A DNA stretch of 54,412 bases from an uncultured Bacteroides sp. Lineage in GTDB: Bacteria; Bacteroidota; Bacteroidia; Bacteroidales; Bacteroidaceae. The stretch spans positions 1 to 54,412 of the forward strand of contig CAMQVH010000017.1 in the NCBI GenBank assembly GCA_947038155.1, read 5' to 3'. The position numbers were made by a program, and so were the translations under genes. Position 1 is the first letter of the stretch, and every line of letters starts with the position of its first letter. Shown one piece after another: positions 17,136 to 28,000 of this stretch. The notes beneath the pieces were generated by a model. That model was not told where the DNA came from. It did not search any database and saw nothing but the letters and a program-made list of their open reading frames with translations.

Positions 17136-18401
17136 ATGGCTATGAAAGAATTTGTAATCTCCGAAGCCCAGACAGAAACAGCAGTGCTTGTCGGACTCAT
17201 CACACAAACGCAGGATGAGCGTAAGACGAACGAGTATCTGGATGAACTGGCTTTCCTTGCCGAGACGGCTGGGGCGGAAGTAGTGAAACGGTTTACGCAG
17301 AAATTGCCGACAGCTCATTCAGTGACATATGTCGGAAAGGGAAAGCTGGAAGAAATCAGACAATATATTCGTAATGAAGAGGAAGAAGAACGTGAAGTAG
17401 GAATGGTCATCTTTGATGATGAACTTTCTGCGAAACAGATTCGTAATATTGAAGCCGAACTGAAAGTGAAGATACTGGACCGTACTTCACTGATTCTTGA
17501 TATATTTGCCATGCGTGCGCAGACAGCCAATGCGAAGACGCAGGTGGAGCTTGCGCAATATAAATATATGTTGCCGCGTTTGCAGCGACTCTGGACTCAC
17601 TTGGAACGCCAGGGAGGTGGTTCCGGTGCAGGTGGCGGTAAAGGTTCCGTAGGACTTCGTGGTCCGGGTGAAACACAGCTCGAGATGGACCGCCGTATCA
17701 TCCTGAACCGTATGTCGTTGCTGAAAGAACGCCTGGCGGAAATTGATAAACAAAAAGCTACCCAACGCAAGAACCGCGGACGTATGATACGTGTCGCACT
17801 GGTTGGTTATACTAATGTCGGTAAATCGACAATGATGAATCTTCTCTCCAAGAGCGAAGTCTTTGCGGAAAACAAACTGTTCGCTACGTTGGACACTACC
17901 GTACGTAAGGTGATTATTGAAAATCTACCGTTCTTGTTGTCGGATACGGTAGGATTTATCCGTAAGTTGCCTACCGATTTGGTTGATTCCTTCAAATCTA
18001 CCTTGGATGAAGTGCGCGAAGCAGATTTGCTGGTGCATGTAGTCGATATTTCCCACCCCGGATTTGAGGAACAGATTGAGGTAGTGAATAAGACACTGGC
18101 AGAGATTGGTGGCAGTGGCAAACCTGTGATACTTGTATTTAATAAAATAGACGCTTACACCTACGTGGAGAAAGCGCCGGACGACCTTACCCCCCGAACA
18201 AAGGAAAACTTAACACTCGAAGAACTGATGAAGACGTGGATGGCAAAGATGGAGGACAACTGCCTCTTTATTTCCGCCCGCGAACGAATCAATATGGACG
18301 AACTGAAAAATGTAGTTTATCAGCGAGTGAAAGAATTACACGTTCAGAAATATCCCTATAACGATTTTCTTTATCAGACCTACGAAGAGGAGGTGGAATA
18401 A
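17136..18401 (+). CDS. hflX: Ribosome-associated GTPase HflX
   Basis: A 421-residue GTPase of the HflX family, which binds the 50S subunit and can split or rescue stalled ribosomes. The N-terminal HflX domain (about 15-115) leads into the glycine-rich linker GGGKGSVGLRGPGETQLE (residues about 167-184), diagnostic for HflX. The G domain follows with G1 GYTNVGKST (224-232), DTVGF (270-274) and NKID (336-339). Two ATGs are close together at 17136 and 17142; either could start the protein. It has its own strong promoter and is followed, after a hairpin, by the DUF4954 gene on the same strand. Confidence 0.95.
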   Translation: MAMKEFVISEAQTETAVLVGLITQTQDERKTNEYLDELAFLAETAGAEVVKRFTQKLPTAHSVTYVGKGKLEEIRQYIRNEEEEEREVGMVIFDDELSAKQIRNIEAELKVKILDRTSLILDIFAMRAQTANAKTQVELAQYKYMLPRLQRLWTHLERQGGGSGAGGGKGSVGLRGPGETQLEMDRRIILNRMSLLKERLAEIDKQKATQRKNRGRMIRVALVGYTNVGKSTMMNLLSKSEVFAENKLFATLDTTVRKVIIENLPFLLSDTVGFIRKLPTDLVDSFKSTLDEVREADLLVHVVDISHPGFEEQIEVVNKTLAEIGGSGKPVILVFNKIDAYTYVEKAPDDLTPRTKENLTLEELMKTWMAKMEDNCLFISARERINMDELKNVVYQRVKELHVQKYPYNDFLYQTYEEEVE

Positions 18402-18406
18402 TTAAT

Positions 18407-18444
18407 CAATGTGCTGCTTTGCTGATTGGGGGAAGCGGCACATT
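18407..18444 (+). terminator. Hairpin between hflX and the DUF4954 gene (weak terminator or attenuator)
   Basis: AATGTGCTGCTTT (18407-18419) pairs with GGAAGCGGCACATT (18431-18444), with one bulge or mismatch. Only a weak T-rich tract follows, so termination may be partial. The hairpin swallows the upstream ATG at 18409, which supports starting the next gene at 18460. Confidence 0.55.
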
Positions 18445-18459
18445 ACTATATTTATTTAT

Positions 18460-20445
18460 ATGAAAGACTATCGTAGATTAACTGAAGATGAGGTGCTTCA
18501 GTTGAAGAGCCAGTCGTGTCTGGCCGATGATTGGGGAAATGTTCTGGTAGCTGATGGATTTAATTGTGAGTATGTCCATCATACCCGTTTCTCGGGTGAA
18601 GTAAAACTGGGAGTATTCGAATCGGAATTTACATTGCGGGGAGGCATTAAGAAACACTCGGGATTGCGCCATGTGACGCTGCACAATGTGACAGTAGGGG
18701 ATAACTGCTGCATTGAGAATATCCAGAATTACATTGCAAATTATGAGATTGGCAGTGACACCTTTATCGAAAATGTAGATATCATCCTGGTGGATGGGTT
18801 GACTACTTTCGGCAATGGGGTGGAAGTGGCAGTGCTCAATGAAACCGGAGGACGTGAGGTCTTGATAAATGACAAGTTGTCTGCGCACCAGGCGTATATA
18901 CTTGCGTTGTACCGCCACCGTCCCGAACTGATTAACCGCATGAAAGCAATTGCGGATTATTATTCCAACAAACATGCATCTGCCGTTGGCAGTATTGGCA
19001 ATCATGTCATGATTCTCAATACAGGTTCAATCAAGAATGTCCGGATTGGCGATTATTGCCATATCTGCGGAACCTGCCGTCTGACTAATGGTAGTGTGAA
19101 TAGTAACGTGACGGCTCCCGTACATATCGGACATGGAGTGATTTGTGATGATTTTATAATCTCTTCCGGTTCGCAGGTGGATGACGGCACGATGTTGAGT
19201 CGTTGTTTCGTCGGGCAGTCTTGTAAATTGGGGCATAACTATTCCGCTTCCGATTCCTTGTTCTTTAGTAACTGCCAGGGAGAGAACGGAGAAGCATGCG
19301 CCATTTTCGCGGGTCCTTTCACCGTGACACATCACAAATCGACTTTGCTGATTGCCGGAATGTTCTCGTTTATGAATGCAGGCTCAGGGTCTAATCAAAG
19401 TAACCATATGTATAAGCTGGGGCCGATTCACCAGGGGACGATGGAAAGGGGAGCGAAAACGACTTCCGATTCATACATCCTGTGGCCGGCACGTGTCGGA
19501 GCTTTCTCTCTCGTGATGGGACGCCATGTCAATCATGCAGATACATCCAATCTTCCTTTCTCTTACCTGATAGAGCAACGGAATACGACTTATCTGGTTC
19601 CGGGCGTTAATCTGCGAAGCGTGGGGACAATTCGTGACGCCCAGAAATGGCCGAAACGTGACAAGCGGCAAGATCCGAACCGACTGGATTATATCAATTA
19701 CAACCTTTTGAGTCCCTATACCATTCAGAAGATGTTCAAAGGACGTTCTATTCTGAAAGAATTGAGACGGGTATCCGGTGTGACATCCGAAATCTATTCT
19801 TATCAAAGTGCCAAAATCAAAAATTCTTCTTTGAATAATGGTATCCGCTTTTATGAAATAGCTATTCATAAATTCTTGGGTAACTCAATAATTAAGCGGT
19901 TGGAAGGCATCAACTTCCAGAGCAACGAAGAAATCCGCCAGCGTTTGAAGCCGGATACGGAAATCGGAACCGGCGAATGGGTGGATGTGTCCGGGCTGAT
20001 TGCTCCAAAGAGCGAGATCGACCGATTGCTGGATGGCATTGAGAACGGTACTATCAATCGATTGAAATCAATCAATGCCTGCTTCGCAGAGATGCACGAG
20101 AATTATTACACATACGAATGGACGTGGGCTTACAATAAGATTCAGGAATTTTATGGCTTGAATCCGGAGAACATTACAGCGCAAGATGTGATTCGTATCG
20201 TAAAATCCTGGCAGGAAGCTGTTGTAGGACTGGATAAGATGGTGTATGAAGATGCAAAGAAAGAATTCTCCCTGTCTTCCATGACCGGATTCGGTGCCGA
20301 CGGTTCTCACGACGAAATGAAGCAGGACTTTGAGCAAGTACGCGGTGATTTCGAAAGCAATACGTTTGTGACGGCTGTGTTGAAACATATTGAAGAGAAA
20401 ACAGAGCTTGGAAATGAACTGATTAAACGTATTGAAGGCATATAA
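18460..20445 (+). CDS. DUF4954 family protein with left-handed beta-helix repeats
   Basis: The product has 661 residues when started at ATG 18460 (MKDYRRLTEDEV). A frame extends back to 18409, but that ATG lies in a hairpin and adds an atypical sequence. The family is DUF4954, widespread in Bacteroidales. Residues about 40-330 contain imperfect hexapeptide repeats (for example VTVGDNCCIENIQNYI, VRIGDYCHICGTC, VHIGHGVICDDF) of the left-handed beta-helix type seen in acyl- and nucleotidyl-transferases. That suggests a sugar-nucleotide-related enzyme, but the substrate is unknown. The C-terminal third is mainly helical. It may be cotranscribed with hflX and is followed by a hairpin. Confidence 0.88.
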   Translation: MKDYRRLTEDEVLQLKSQSCLADDWGNVLVADGFNCEYVHHTRFSGEVKLGVFESEFTLRGGIKKHSGLRHVTLHNVTVGDNCCIENIQNYIANYEIGSDTFIENVDIILVDGLTTFGNGVEVAVLNETGGREVLINDKLSAHQAYILALYRHRPELINRMKAIADYYSNKHASAVGSIGNHVMILNTGSIKNVRIGDYCHICGTCRLTNGSVNSNVTAPVHIGHGVICDDFIISSGSQVDDGTMLSRCFVGQSCKLGHNYSASDSLFFSNCQGENGEACAIFAGPFTVTHHKSTLLIAGMFSFMNAGSGSNQSNHMYKLGPIHQGTMERGAKTTSDSYILWPARVGAFSLVMGRHVNHADTSNLPFSYLIEQRNTTYLVPGVNLRSVGTIRDAQKWPKRDKRQDPNRLDYINYNLLSPYTIQKMFKGRSILKELRRVSGVTSEIYSYQSAKIKNSSLNNGIRFYEIAIHKFLGNSIIKRLEGINFQSNEEIRQRLKPDTEIGTGEWVDVSGLIAPKSEIDRLLDGIENGTINRLKSINACFAEMHENYYTYEWTWAYNKIQEFYGLNPENITAQDVIRIVKSWQEAVVGLDKMVYEDAKKEFSLSSMTGFGADGSHDEMKQDFEQVRGDFESNTFVTAVLKHIEEKTELGNELIKRIEGI

Positions 20446-20471
20446 GAGCAAACAGACTATAACCTATGAAA

Positions 20472-20526
20472 CGATAGACGGCGGGCAGTGTGCAACTAAA
20501 GCACAACTTGTCTGCCGTTTTGTTTC
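20472..20526 (+). terminator. Probable terminator after the DUF4954 gene
   Basis: An imperfect stem pairs ACGGCGGGCAG-type sequence near 20478 with TGTCTGCCGT near 20510-20519, followed by TTTTGTTT. Confidence 0.6.
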
Positions 20527-20545
20527 AGCACCGGAATTCTCCGTT

Positions 20546-20595
20546 ATTCATTCTTAATTCTTCATTCCTCATTCACCATTCTTCATTCTTAATTA
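20546..20595. repeat. Low-complexity direct repeats (ATTCTTCATT type)
   Basis: The words TTCATTCTTAATT and TTCATTC recur several times in about 50 bp upstream of the fumarase gene. Similar simple repeats are common between Bacteroides genes; no function is evident. Confidence 0.55.
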
Positions 20596-20596
20596 C

Positions 20597-20604
20597 TACC
20601 TTTG
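20597..20604 (+). promoter_or_regulatory. Candidate -7 element for fumarase
   Basis: TACCTTTG matches TAnnTTTG and lies 39 bp before the ATG at 20643. No clear -33 element is present. Confidence 0.5.
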
Positions 20605-20642
20605 CCACACTAACTAACATTACGTAATAAAATAAGAAACTT

Positions 20643-22280
20643 ATGGCAACACCTCCGTTTAAGTATCAGCCCATGTTTGAAAAGGGAAAAGATACAACTG
20701 AGTATTATCTGCTTACAAAAGACTATGTATCAGTAAGCGAGTTTGAAGGAAATCCCATCCTGAAAATTGAAAAAGAAGGCTTGACTGCGATGGCTAATGC
20801 TGCTTTTCGTGATGTATCATTCATGCTTCGTCGTTCGCACAACGAACAAGTTGCTAAGATTCTGAGCGATCCGGAAGCAAGCGAAAACGATAAGTATGTG
20901 GCGCTGACTTTCCTGCGTAACGCAGAAGTTGCTTCAAAAGGCGTACTTCCATTCTGCCAGGACACCGGTACTGCTATTATCCATGGTGAAAAGGGACAGC
21001 AGGTATGGACTGGATATTCTGACGAAGAAGCGCTTTCACTGGGCGTATATAAAACATACACTGAAGAAAACCTGCGTTATTCACAGAATGCGCCTCTGAA
21101 TATGTATGATGAGGTAAATACCAAATGTAACCTCCCTGCACAGATTGACATTGAAGCTACCGAAGGTATGGAATATGAATTCCTTTGTGTAACAAAAGGT
21201 GGTGGCTCTGCCAACAAGACATATTTGTATCAGGAAACAAAAGCGATCCTGAATCCCGGTACATTGGTTCCGTTCCTGGTTGAAAAGATGAAGACATTGG
21301 GAACAGCTGCTTGTCCTCCTTATCATATCGCTTTCGTAATCGGTGGTACTTCTGCTGAAAAGAACCTGTTGACAGTGAAATTAGCTTCTACTCATTTCTA
21401 TGATAACCTGCCGACTACCGGAAACGAATATGGTCGTGCATTCCGCGATGTCGAACTGGAAAAAGAAGTATTGGCAGAAGCTCACAAGATTGGGCTGGGT
21501 GCACAATTCGGAGGTAAATATCTTGCTCACGATGTACGTATCATCCGTCTGCCTCGTCATGGTGCATCTTGTCCGGTAGGTTTGGGCGTATCTTGCTCTG
21601 CCGACCGTAACATCAAATGTAAAATCAATAAGGAAGGTATCTGGATTGAGAAACTGGATTCAAATCCGGGTGAACTGATTCCGGCTGAACTGCGTCAGGC
21701 AGGTGAAGGTGATGTTGTGAAGATCGACCTGAACCGTCCGATGCCTGAAATTTTGAAAGAACTGACTAAATATCCGGTTGCTACCCGTCTGTCATTGAAC
21801 GGAACGATTATTGTAGGTCGTGACATCGCTCATGCTAAACTGAAAGAGCGTTTGGATCGCGGTGAAGACTTGCCACAATATATTAAGGATCATCCTATTT
21901 ATTATGCTGGTCCGGCAAAAACTCCGGAAGGCATGGCGTGTGGCTCTATGGGTCCTACTACGGCAGGACGTATGGACTCTTATGTAGAACTGTTCCAAAG
22001 TCATGGCGGCAGCATGGTGATGTTGGCAAAAGGTAACCGTAGCCAGCAGGTGACAGATGCTTGTCAGAAATATGGTGGTTTCTATCTTGGTTCTATCGGA
22101 GGTCCGGCAGCTATCCTTGCACAGAACAACATCAAGAGCATCGAATGTGTGGAATATCCGGAATTGGGTATGGAAGCTATCTGGAAGATTGAAGTAGAGG
22201 ACTTCCCGGCATTTATCTTGGTAGATGATAAGGGTAACGACTTCTTCAAACAGTTGAAACCGTGGAATTGCAAAAAATAA
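20643..22280 (+). CDS. fumB: Fumarate hydratase class I (iron-sulfur)
   Basis: A 545-residue class I fumarase that interconverts fumarate and malate using a [4Fe-4S] cluster. In Bacteroides it serves the reductive branch that makes succinate and propionate. Both halves of the class I enzyme are fused, as in E. coli FumA/FumB. The three cluster cysteines are visible at Cys105 (PFCQDTG), Cys224 (AACPPYH) and Cys318 (GVSCSAD), matching the E. coli spacing. The beta part begins near residue 370 and contains [17 protein letters not shown] and [13 protein letters not shown]. The gene stands alone with its own -7 element and a strong terminator, and its codon use is that of a highly expressed gene. 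The symbol is by similarity only. Confidence 0.95.
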   Translation: MATPPFKYQPMFEKGKDTTEYYLLTKDYVSVSEFEGNPILKIEKEGLTAMANAAFRDVSFMLRRSHNEQVAKILSDPEASENDKYVALTFLRNAEVASKGVLPFCQDTGTAIIHGEKGQQVWTGYSDEEALSLGVYKTYTEENLRYSQNAPLNMYDEVNTKCNLPAQIDIEATEGMEYEFLCVTKGGGSANKTYLYQETKAILNPGTLVPFLVEKMKTLGTAACPPYHIAFVIGGTSAEKNLLTVKLASTHFYDNLPTTGNEYGRAFRDVELEKEVLAEAHKIGLGAQFGGKYLAHDVRIIRLPRHGASCPVGLGVSCSADRNIKCKINKEGIWIEKLDSNPGELIPAELRQAGEGDVVKIDLNRPMPEILKELTKYPVATRLSLNGTIIVGRDIAHAKLKERLDRGEDLPQYIKDHPIYYAGPAKTPEGMACGSMGPTTAGRMDSYVELFQSHGGSMVMLAKGNRSQQVTDACQKYGGFYLGSIGGPAAILAQNNIKSIECVEYPELGMEAIWKIEVEDFPAFILVDDKGNDFFKQLKPWNCKK

Positions 22281-22309
22281 CCGGTTGATACCTGTTGGGA
22301 TGAAACAGT

Positions 22310-22361
22310 AAGAAGAGAGGCTGTCTAAAAAGTCGTTAGTAACTAGACAGCCCCTCTTCTT
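22310..22361 (+). terminator. Terminator/repeat hairpin after fumarase
   Basis: An 18-bp stem (22310-22327 with 22344-22361) has one mismatch and is followed by ATGTTTT. Its left arm runs into GGCTGTCTAAAAAGTCG, a word that recurs at both ends of the palindrome at 23618-23710. Confidence 0.75.
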
Positions 22362-22433
22362 ATGTTTTAGGACTTAAAGATTTGCCGGATATTTACTTTT
22401 GTAGTGTAAATATCAACCTTTCATCAGTTATGA

Positions 22434-23528
22434 TTACTTATTCTGTTCCTTTTTCCATTTTTCATATCTCTTCAGCACCTTGCTTCCATCTTTGTTATAC
22501 CAGCTATAACCATTCCGGCGTTCGTGCCCGATTTCCGATATGTCATATTTCTTTATGCCATCACGGTCGCAGAAAAAAGGCCGGTTTGTTTCCAGGTCAT
22601 AAAAACGTGCCCAAAGAGTAGGACAGTCTTCACAAGGAACCATGCGATAGTCTTTTTTGCCATCACTGTTAGTGAAATATTCCTTCTGTATTCCTTTTAT
22701 TGCAGACTTTTGGAACCATTTGATAGCTCCTTCTATGGATTTCACAACGTCTGCAGATGGATGGGGAAGTGACATCAGTAGTAATACAATATTGTCCGAC
22801 TCTTGTCCGCTTAGTGATGGGAGTTCATAGGCACGTGCTTTGCAGGGTTCTAAAGTGACACGGTCATGTTGGGCGCACCACACTGTTAGCTCTCCATTCT
22901 GGCGCACCTGCGTTTTGAGTATACACTCTATCCCTTTGTTAAATGCATTGCGTGCTTGTTCACAGATATTGTCAGGAAGGAAAGTGTAGGGAGCTTTCTT
23001 TTCGTATATGCTCCGAAGTTGGTTCATCACTCTCACCATTGCATTGTCATTGTAAGTGATTTGTACATAATAACCTTTGGGACGCGGATAAAATTGAGGC
23101 CATCCACCGTTTTCATACTGCGATTTAAGCAGATATTGAATACCGTTCAGCACTCCTTCTTTATATTTCTCTTTTTGCGTAGCCAGATAAAGCCGTGACA
23201 AATATTCTATTTCTGTCGTGGTAGCATTGTTGTCGATGGTGCTTTGGTTGGTATTTTCTTTAGCTTTTAGTGCCGCATTATATTCTAGTTCCGTCAGTTC
23301 CGCCGGCATATAGATATTCTTGGGCCAGCCTCCGGTCGTTTGTTGATAGAGTAACACGTTGTCGCCGATGCGTTGGGCTTCTTCCGTCTTGAAGAAATCA
23401 TCGTCAAATTTGGGGGCGATGTGTACCCAATCTTTGTAGTTCTGTTGTTTTCTGTAATCTGTTGCTTTTTGGGCTGAGGCGTTTGCCAGGATAAAAAGTA
23501 ATAGTAAGAAAAGACTTAGTTTTCTCAT
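22434..23528 (-). CDS. Family PL10 pectate lyase
   Basis: A 364-residue secreted protein with signal peptide MRKLSLFLLLLFILANASAQ and a helical toroid-type catalytic domain. Family features are TTGGWPKNI (about 65-73), the repeated GGWPQFYPRP (about 140-149), YNDNAMVRVM, and CKARAYELPSLSGQES, which fits the PL10 active-site region. PL10 enzymes cleave polygalacturonate by beta-elimination, leaving unsaturated oligogalacturonides. No other pectin-utilisation gene is adjacent, and the gene sits alone on the minus strand between copies of a palindromic repeat (22310-22361, 23618-23710). It therefore looks like a lone accessory gene. Location is periplasmic or extracellular; no lipobox is seen. 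Confidence 0.88.
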   Translation of the reverse strand: MRKLSLFLLLLFILANASAQKATDYRKQQNYKDWVHIAPKFDDDFFKTEEAQRIGDNVLLYQQTTGGWPKNIYMPAELTELEYNAALKAKENTNQSTIDNNATTTEIEYLSRLYLATQKEKYKEGVLNGIQYLLKSQYENGGWPQFYPRPKGYYVQITYNDNAMVRVMNQLRSIYEKKAPYTFLPDNICEQARNAFNKGIECILKTQVRQNGELTVWCAQHDRVTLEPCKARAYELPSLSGQESDNIVLLLMSLPHPSADVVKSIEGAIKWFQKSAIKGIQKEYFTNSDGKKDYRMVPCEDCPTLWARFYDLETNRPFFCDRDGIKKYDISEIGHERRNGYSWYNKDGSKVLKRYEKWKKEQNK

Positions 23529-23617
23529 GGCTTTTATTATTTAATGTTTTTAAGTATGCAAATGTAGGAAGAAAGAAAAATATCGGTATGTAATAACTGT
23601 TTTTTATACAGTAAAAA

Positions 23618-23710
23618 TTGAGACTGTCTAAAAAGTCGGTTCTATCTTCATTCTCCTCTTTCCCGAAGGAGGGGAGTTAGAGTTACTGACGACTTTTTAG
23701 ACAGCCTCAA
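23618..23710. repeat. 93-bp palindromic intergenic repeat (GGCTGTCTAAAAAGTCG ends)
   Basis: Terminal arms 23618-23638 and 23690-23710 are complementary over 21 bp with one mismatch. The centre carries a second small palindrome of the type CCTC-TTTCCCGAAGGAGGGG. The same end word lies at 22318-22335, and the central motif resembles the GC-rich repeat at 40627-40770. It resembles a small non-autonomous mobile repeat and lies between two minus-strand genes. Confidence 0.72.
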
Positions 23711-23736
23711 TCAAAAAATAAATGGAAACTACTTCC

Positions 23737-25077
23737 TTATTCCAGATATTTCGTAATCTTTCCGCTGATTTGCAACAGGGATATTTCGCAAAGTTTCGTA
23801 TTGTATTCAGCAGAGAGGATGCGTTCCTCTGCATCTAACAAACTTTTTTGTGCTTCGCGCACTTCAAAACCGGAAAGGTCCCCCTGTATATAACGGTCCA
23901 TGGCAATATCGTGATTGTCTTTGGCGGTTATCAGGTTTTGACGTTCCAGATTCAATAATTGAAGATTGTTACGATAGGCTTGCCATAGGTTACTGAGATC
24001 AGAACGAAGGGCTAATTCCAAATCCTGTCGTTCCAGGCGACGATTTTTGAAAGCCAGACTTGCATTTCTCTTTTCGCGACGACGATTACCGTCGAATATC
24101 TTAAAACCGATAGTTATTCCGGCATTGAAGCCCAGTTCACCTCTTCTGCTGTTTGCATTGATGTCATACTTGTTGAATGTATATCCATATCCGGTATTTA
24201 GTTTGAGATATGGATAGTTGCGTGAGTTTATTTTCTTGTAGTCCAATTGGGCAAGTACCGTGTTTTGATCGGCTTTGAGCAAAGAAGCATTGGTTGCTAA
24301 CGTTGAATTCCACAAATCATCAAATTGCAAGTCGCTGTATACATCGATGGTAGAGTCTTTGATAATAATGTTTTGATTGACATTGTTGTTAGCCATCAGT
24401 TCATTCAACTGGATGCGTGAAGAATGTAGCAATTCCTGTTGTTTGATGTATTGGGCACTGTCTGCATTGAAATCCACCTTTGCCTGCTGATAATCCAACC
24501 CGGAGAACTTACCGACAAGGTGGCTTGCTTCCGCTATACGTAAACGCTCTTTGGAAAGTGACATTGCATAATGAAAGTTTTTCAGACGAATCTTCTGCTG
24601 GATAAAATTATAGTATTCGGAAGTCAGGGCAGCAATAAAATCTTCAATAGCAATACGCGTGTTGGTTTCCCCCTGACGTTCCAGTTCTTTCAACTGCTTG
24701 TAAGTCGTACTGATATTGAATCCATCGAAAATAGTCCAGTTGAGGTTAAGACCGACATTGATCGTCTGGTCGTAGACTCCGTTGTGCTTTGTTATTTCCC
24801 CGGTAGCACGTGCCTTGGTCTCAATATTGTCCAAGTTTCCGGTATATCCGGCAGAGAAGTCCAATGTAGGCAGGTAACCCGCATTTCCCAACGTCGCGTT
24901 GTTCTTGCTGATTTGCTCTTCATTATGGACGATACGCAGAGAGTAATTGTTTTGCAATCCTTCTTCCAGACACTCTTTTAAGGTGAGCACCTGTGCCTTC
25001 GCAGTAGAAACTGATAAGAAGGCACATGCGGTAACTATATATATGATGCGTCTCATACAACTATCTTTCTGTTTCAT
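23737..25077 (-). CDS. TolC-like outer-membrane efflux channel
   Basis: A 446-residue outer-membrane factor. The signal peptide runs to TAKAQ (about residue 28), followed by two repeats of the TolC fold with long amphipathic helices (LTLKECLEEGLQNNYSLRIV; RIAEASHLVGKFSGLDYQQAKVDFN; RLERQDLELALRSDLSNLWQAYRNN). Its ATG at 25077 overlaps the stop of the pump gene as ATGA, which implies translational coupling and favours this start over ATG 25056. It should dock with the adaptor and RND pump encoded just upstream to expel substrates across both membranes. The substrate is not evident from sequence. Confidence 0.93.
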   Translation of the reverse strand: MKQKDSCMRRIIYIVTACAFLSVSTAKAQVLTLKECLEEGLQNNYSLRIVHNEEQISKNNATLGNAGYLPTLDFSAGYTGNLDNIETKARATGEITKHNGVYDQTINVGLNLNWTIFDGFNISTTYKQLKELERQGETNTRIAIEDFIAALTSEYYNFIQQKIRLKNFHYAMSLSKERLRIAEASHLVGKFSGLDYQQAKVDFNADSAQYIKQQELLHSSRIQLNELMANNNVNQNIIIKDSTIDVYSDLQFDDLWNSTLATNASLLKADQNTVLAQLDYKKINSRNYPYLKLNTGYGYTFNKYDINANSRRGELGFNAGITIGFKIFDGNRRREKRNASLAFKNRRLERQDLELALRSDLSNLWQAYRNNLQLLNLERQNLITAKDNHDIAMDRYIQGDLSGFEVREAQKSLLDAEERILSAEYNTKLCEISLLQISGKITKYLE

Positions 25078-28000
25078 TCTTTTAGTTTTTTGATTCGGTT
25101 CGTCGAAATATAACTGTAAATAGCCGGTACGATATACATGGTGAGCAAAGTAGAAACTACCATACCACCTACTACTGCCGTACCCATGGCAATACGCTGA
25201 TTAGCACCTTCACCGGTGGCAAAAGCCAATGGGATAAGTCCCAAAACCGTAGAAGCACTTGTCATCAGAATCGGGCGGAGACGCTGCAAGGCGGAATCTT
25301 TGATTGCGCTCATCTTGTCCTCTCCGGCTTCCTGTTTCTGATTGGCGAATTCCACAATCAGGATACCATTCTTGGCCACCAGTCCGATAAGCATAATGAT
25401 ACCAATCTGACTGAAAATATTCATTGTAATATTTCCCAAATACATAAATACTAATGCTCCGGCAATAGCCAGCGGCACTGTCAGCATGATAATCAACGGG
25501 TCTTTGAAACTCTCGAACTGAGCAGCCAGAATCAAGTATATCAGAAGAATAGCCAGGATAAAGGCAAACATCAGACTCGAAGAACTTTCGCGATACTCCT
25601 TGGAGTCGCCTGCCAAAGCCGTACGGAACGTATCGTCCAATGTTTCCTTGGCTATCTTATCCATTTCGTCCAACCCTTGTCCGATGGTTTTTCCGTCTGC
25701 CAGTCCCGCAGAGATAGTGGCGGATACAAAACGATTATAACGGTATAGTTTAGGCGGAGCAATACCACTTTCCAGTTCAATCAGGTTGTCCAGTTGAATC
25801 ATGTCTCCGCCGTTGCTGCGAACATAAATCGCTTTTAGGTCGGCAGGCTTGTTTCTTTGCTGGCGGTTGATTTCTCCGAGGATTTCGTACTGTTTTCCGT
25901 TCATATAGAAATATCCCATGCGTTGGCCGCTCAATCCGTATTGCAACGTTTGGGCGATGTTCTTTGTACTTACCCCCATGATGCTCGCCTTGTCGCGGTT
26001 AATCTGGATACGGGCTTCCGGTTTGCTGAACTTCAAGTCAACGTCCGCCATCTGGAAGACCGGGTTTTCGTACACTTTCGCCATGAATTTAGGCAATACC
26101 TCTTCCAGTTTTTCCAGATTGGTAGCCTGAAGTACATACTGGACAGGCATACTTCCACGGCGTCCGCCGAAGGAAGATTGCTGTTGCACGAACGAACGCG
26201 CCATTGTCTTCTTCTGTACCGCTTTCGAGATTTTCTCGGCAACTTCCATTTGCGTGTAGTCGCGGTCCTTCATGTCCTTCAGCGTGATACGTACGTTTCC
26301 GCTACCACTAGATACACGGGCAGTCACCGCTTCCGCATCCGGAAGGATGGAGTCGACAAGTTGGTTGATATCTTCGGTATAATCGCGTATGTATTCATAA
26401 GTGACGCCTTCTGCACCTCTCGTATTGATGCTGATTTGCGAACGGTCTTCCAAAGGTGCCATTTCCGAAGGAACCGCATTCCACAAGATACCAATCAGGC
26501 AAATGGTGATGAATGTGAATGGAAGCGCAATCCATCGTTTATTCAAGAAAGCGGCAAGTGAACGGCTGTATAGCCGGTTCATCCCTTCAAAGAACGGTTC
26601 TGTCTTTGTGTAGAACCAGCCTTGTTTTTCCCGTTTGATAAGCAACTTGGTTGCCAGCATCGGCGTGAAAGTCAGTGCGGCAAATGAAGAGATGATGACC
26701 GAACCGGAGATTACGATACTGAACTCCCGGAACAGACGTCCCGTCATACCATCCATAAAGACGATAGGGAAGAATACCGCTACCAGCGTAATAGTGGTGG
26801 AAATAACAGCAAAGAAGATTTCTTTGGCTCCTTCTATACCCGCTTCTTTCGGGGTCATTCCTTTCTCAATACGGATGTAGATATTCTCCGTCATAACGAT
26901 AGCATCGTCTACTACCAGTCCCACGGACAATACGATGGCAAGCATGGAAAGTACATTGATGGAGAAACCAGCCAGATACATGACGAAGAACGCACCGATA
27001 AGGGATACGGGAATCACGATACATGGCACGAGTGTGACACGCCAGTCGCGCAAGAAAAGGAAAATGATGATGATAACGAGTACGAAAGCTTCATACACAG
27101 TAGACTTCACTTCGTTGATGGATGCGCGGATAAACTTGGTATTATCAAAACCATAGTTGTAGTGCACATCTTCCGGCAAGTCTTTCTTCATTTGTTCCAT
27201 ACGCTGATATACGGCGTCCGCAATCTCAATATGGTTGGCACCCGGCTGTGGAATAACTACGACACCTACCATCGGCACACCGTTCATCTTCATATAACTT
27301 TTGATGTCGGCAGGTCCCAATTCTGCACGTCCGATGTCGCTGAAACGCACGATGCGGTTATTCTCTTCCTTGATAATCAAATCATTGAACTCGTCTGCTG
27401 TGTGCATCAATCCTAAGGTGCGGATTGTCAGCTCGGTGGTATTTCCTTCGATACTACCGGACGGAAGTTCTACGTTCTCACTGTCCACTGCATTTTTCAC
27501 GTCGATAGGGCTGATACCGTATCCGGCCATTTTTGCAGGGTCGAGCCAGAGGCGCATGGAGTAGCGTTTCTCTCCCCAAATGGATACGCTACTTACATCG
27601 GAAATGGTTTGCAACTGTTCTTTTACTGTCAAATCAGCGATTTCACTCAATTCCAACAAGGTACGTTTGTCGCTCTGAAGGGCCACCATCAGGATAGGCA
27701 TAGCGTCCGCATCGGCTTTGGATACGGTAGGCGGGTCACAATCGCGCGGCAGATAGCGTTGGGCACGTGAAACTTTGTCGCGCACGTCATTTGCTGCCGT
27801 TTCCAGGTCGACGGACAATTCAAACTCTACTGTAATACGGCTCTGTCCTTGTTGGCTGACACTGGACAAAGAACGGATACCCGGAATACCATTGATGTTC
27901 TGCTCCAACGGTTCGGTAATCTGGTTCTCGATAACGTCGGCATTGGCTCCCGGATAGGAGCAACTGACGGAAATAATCGGATTATCCACTGACGGATATT

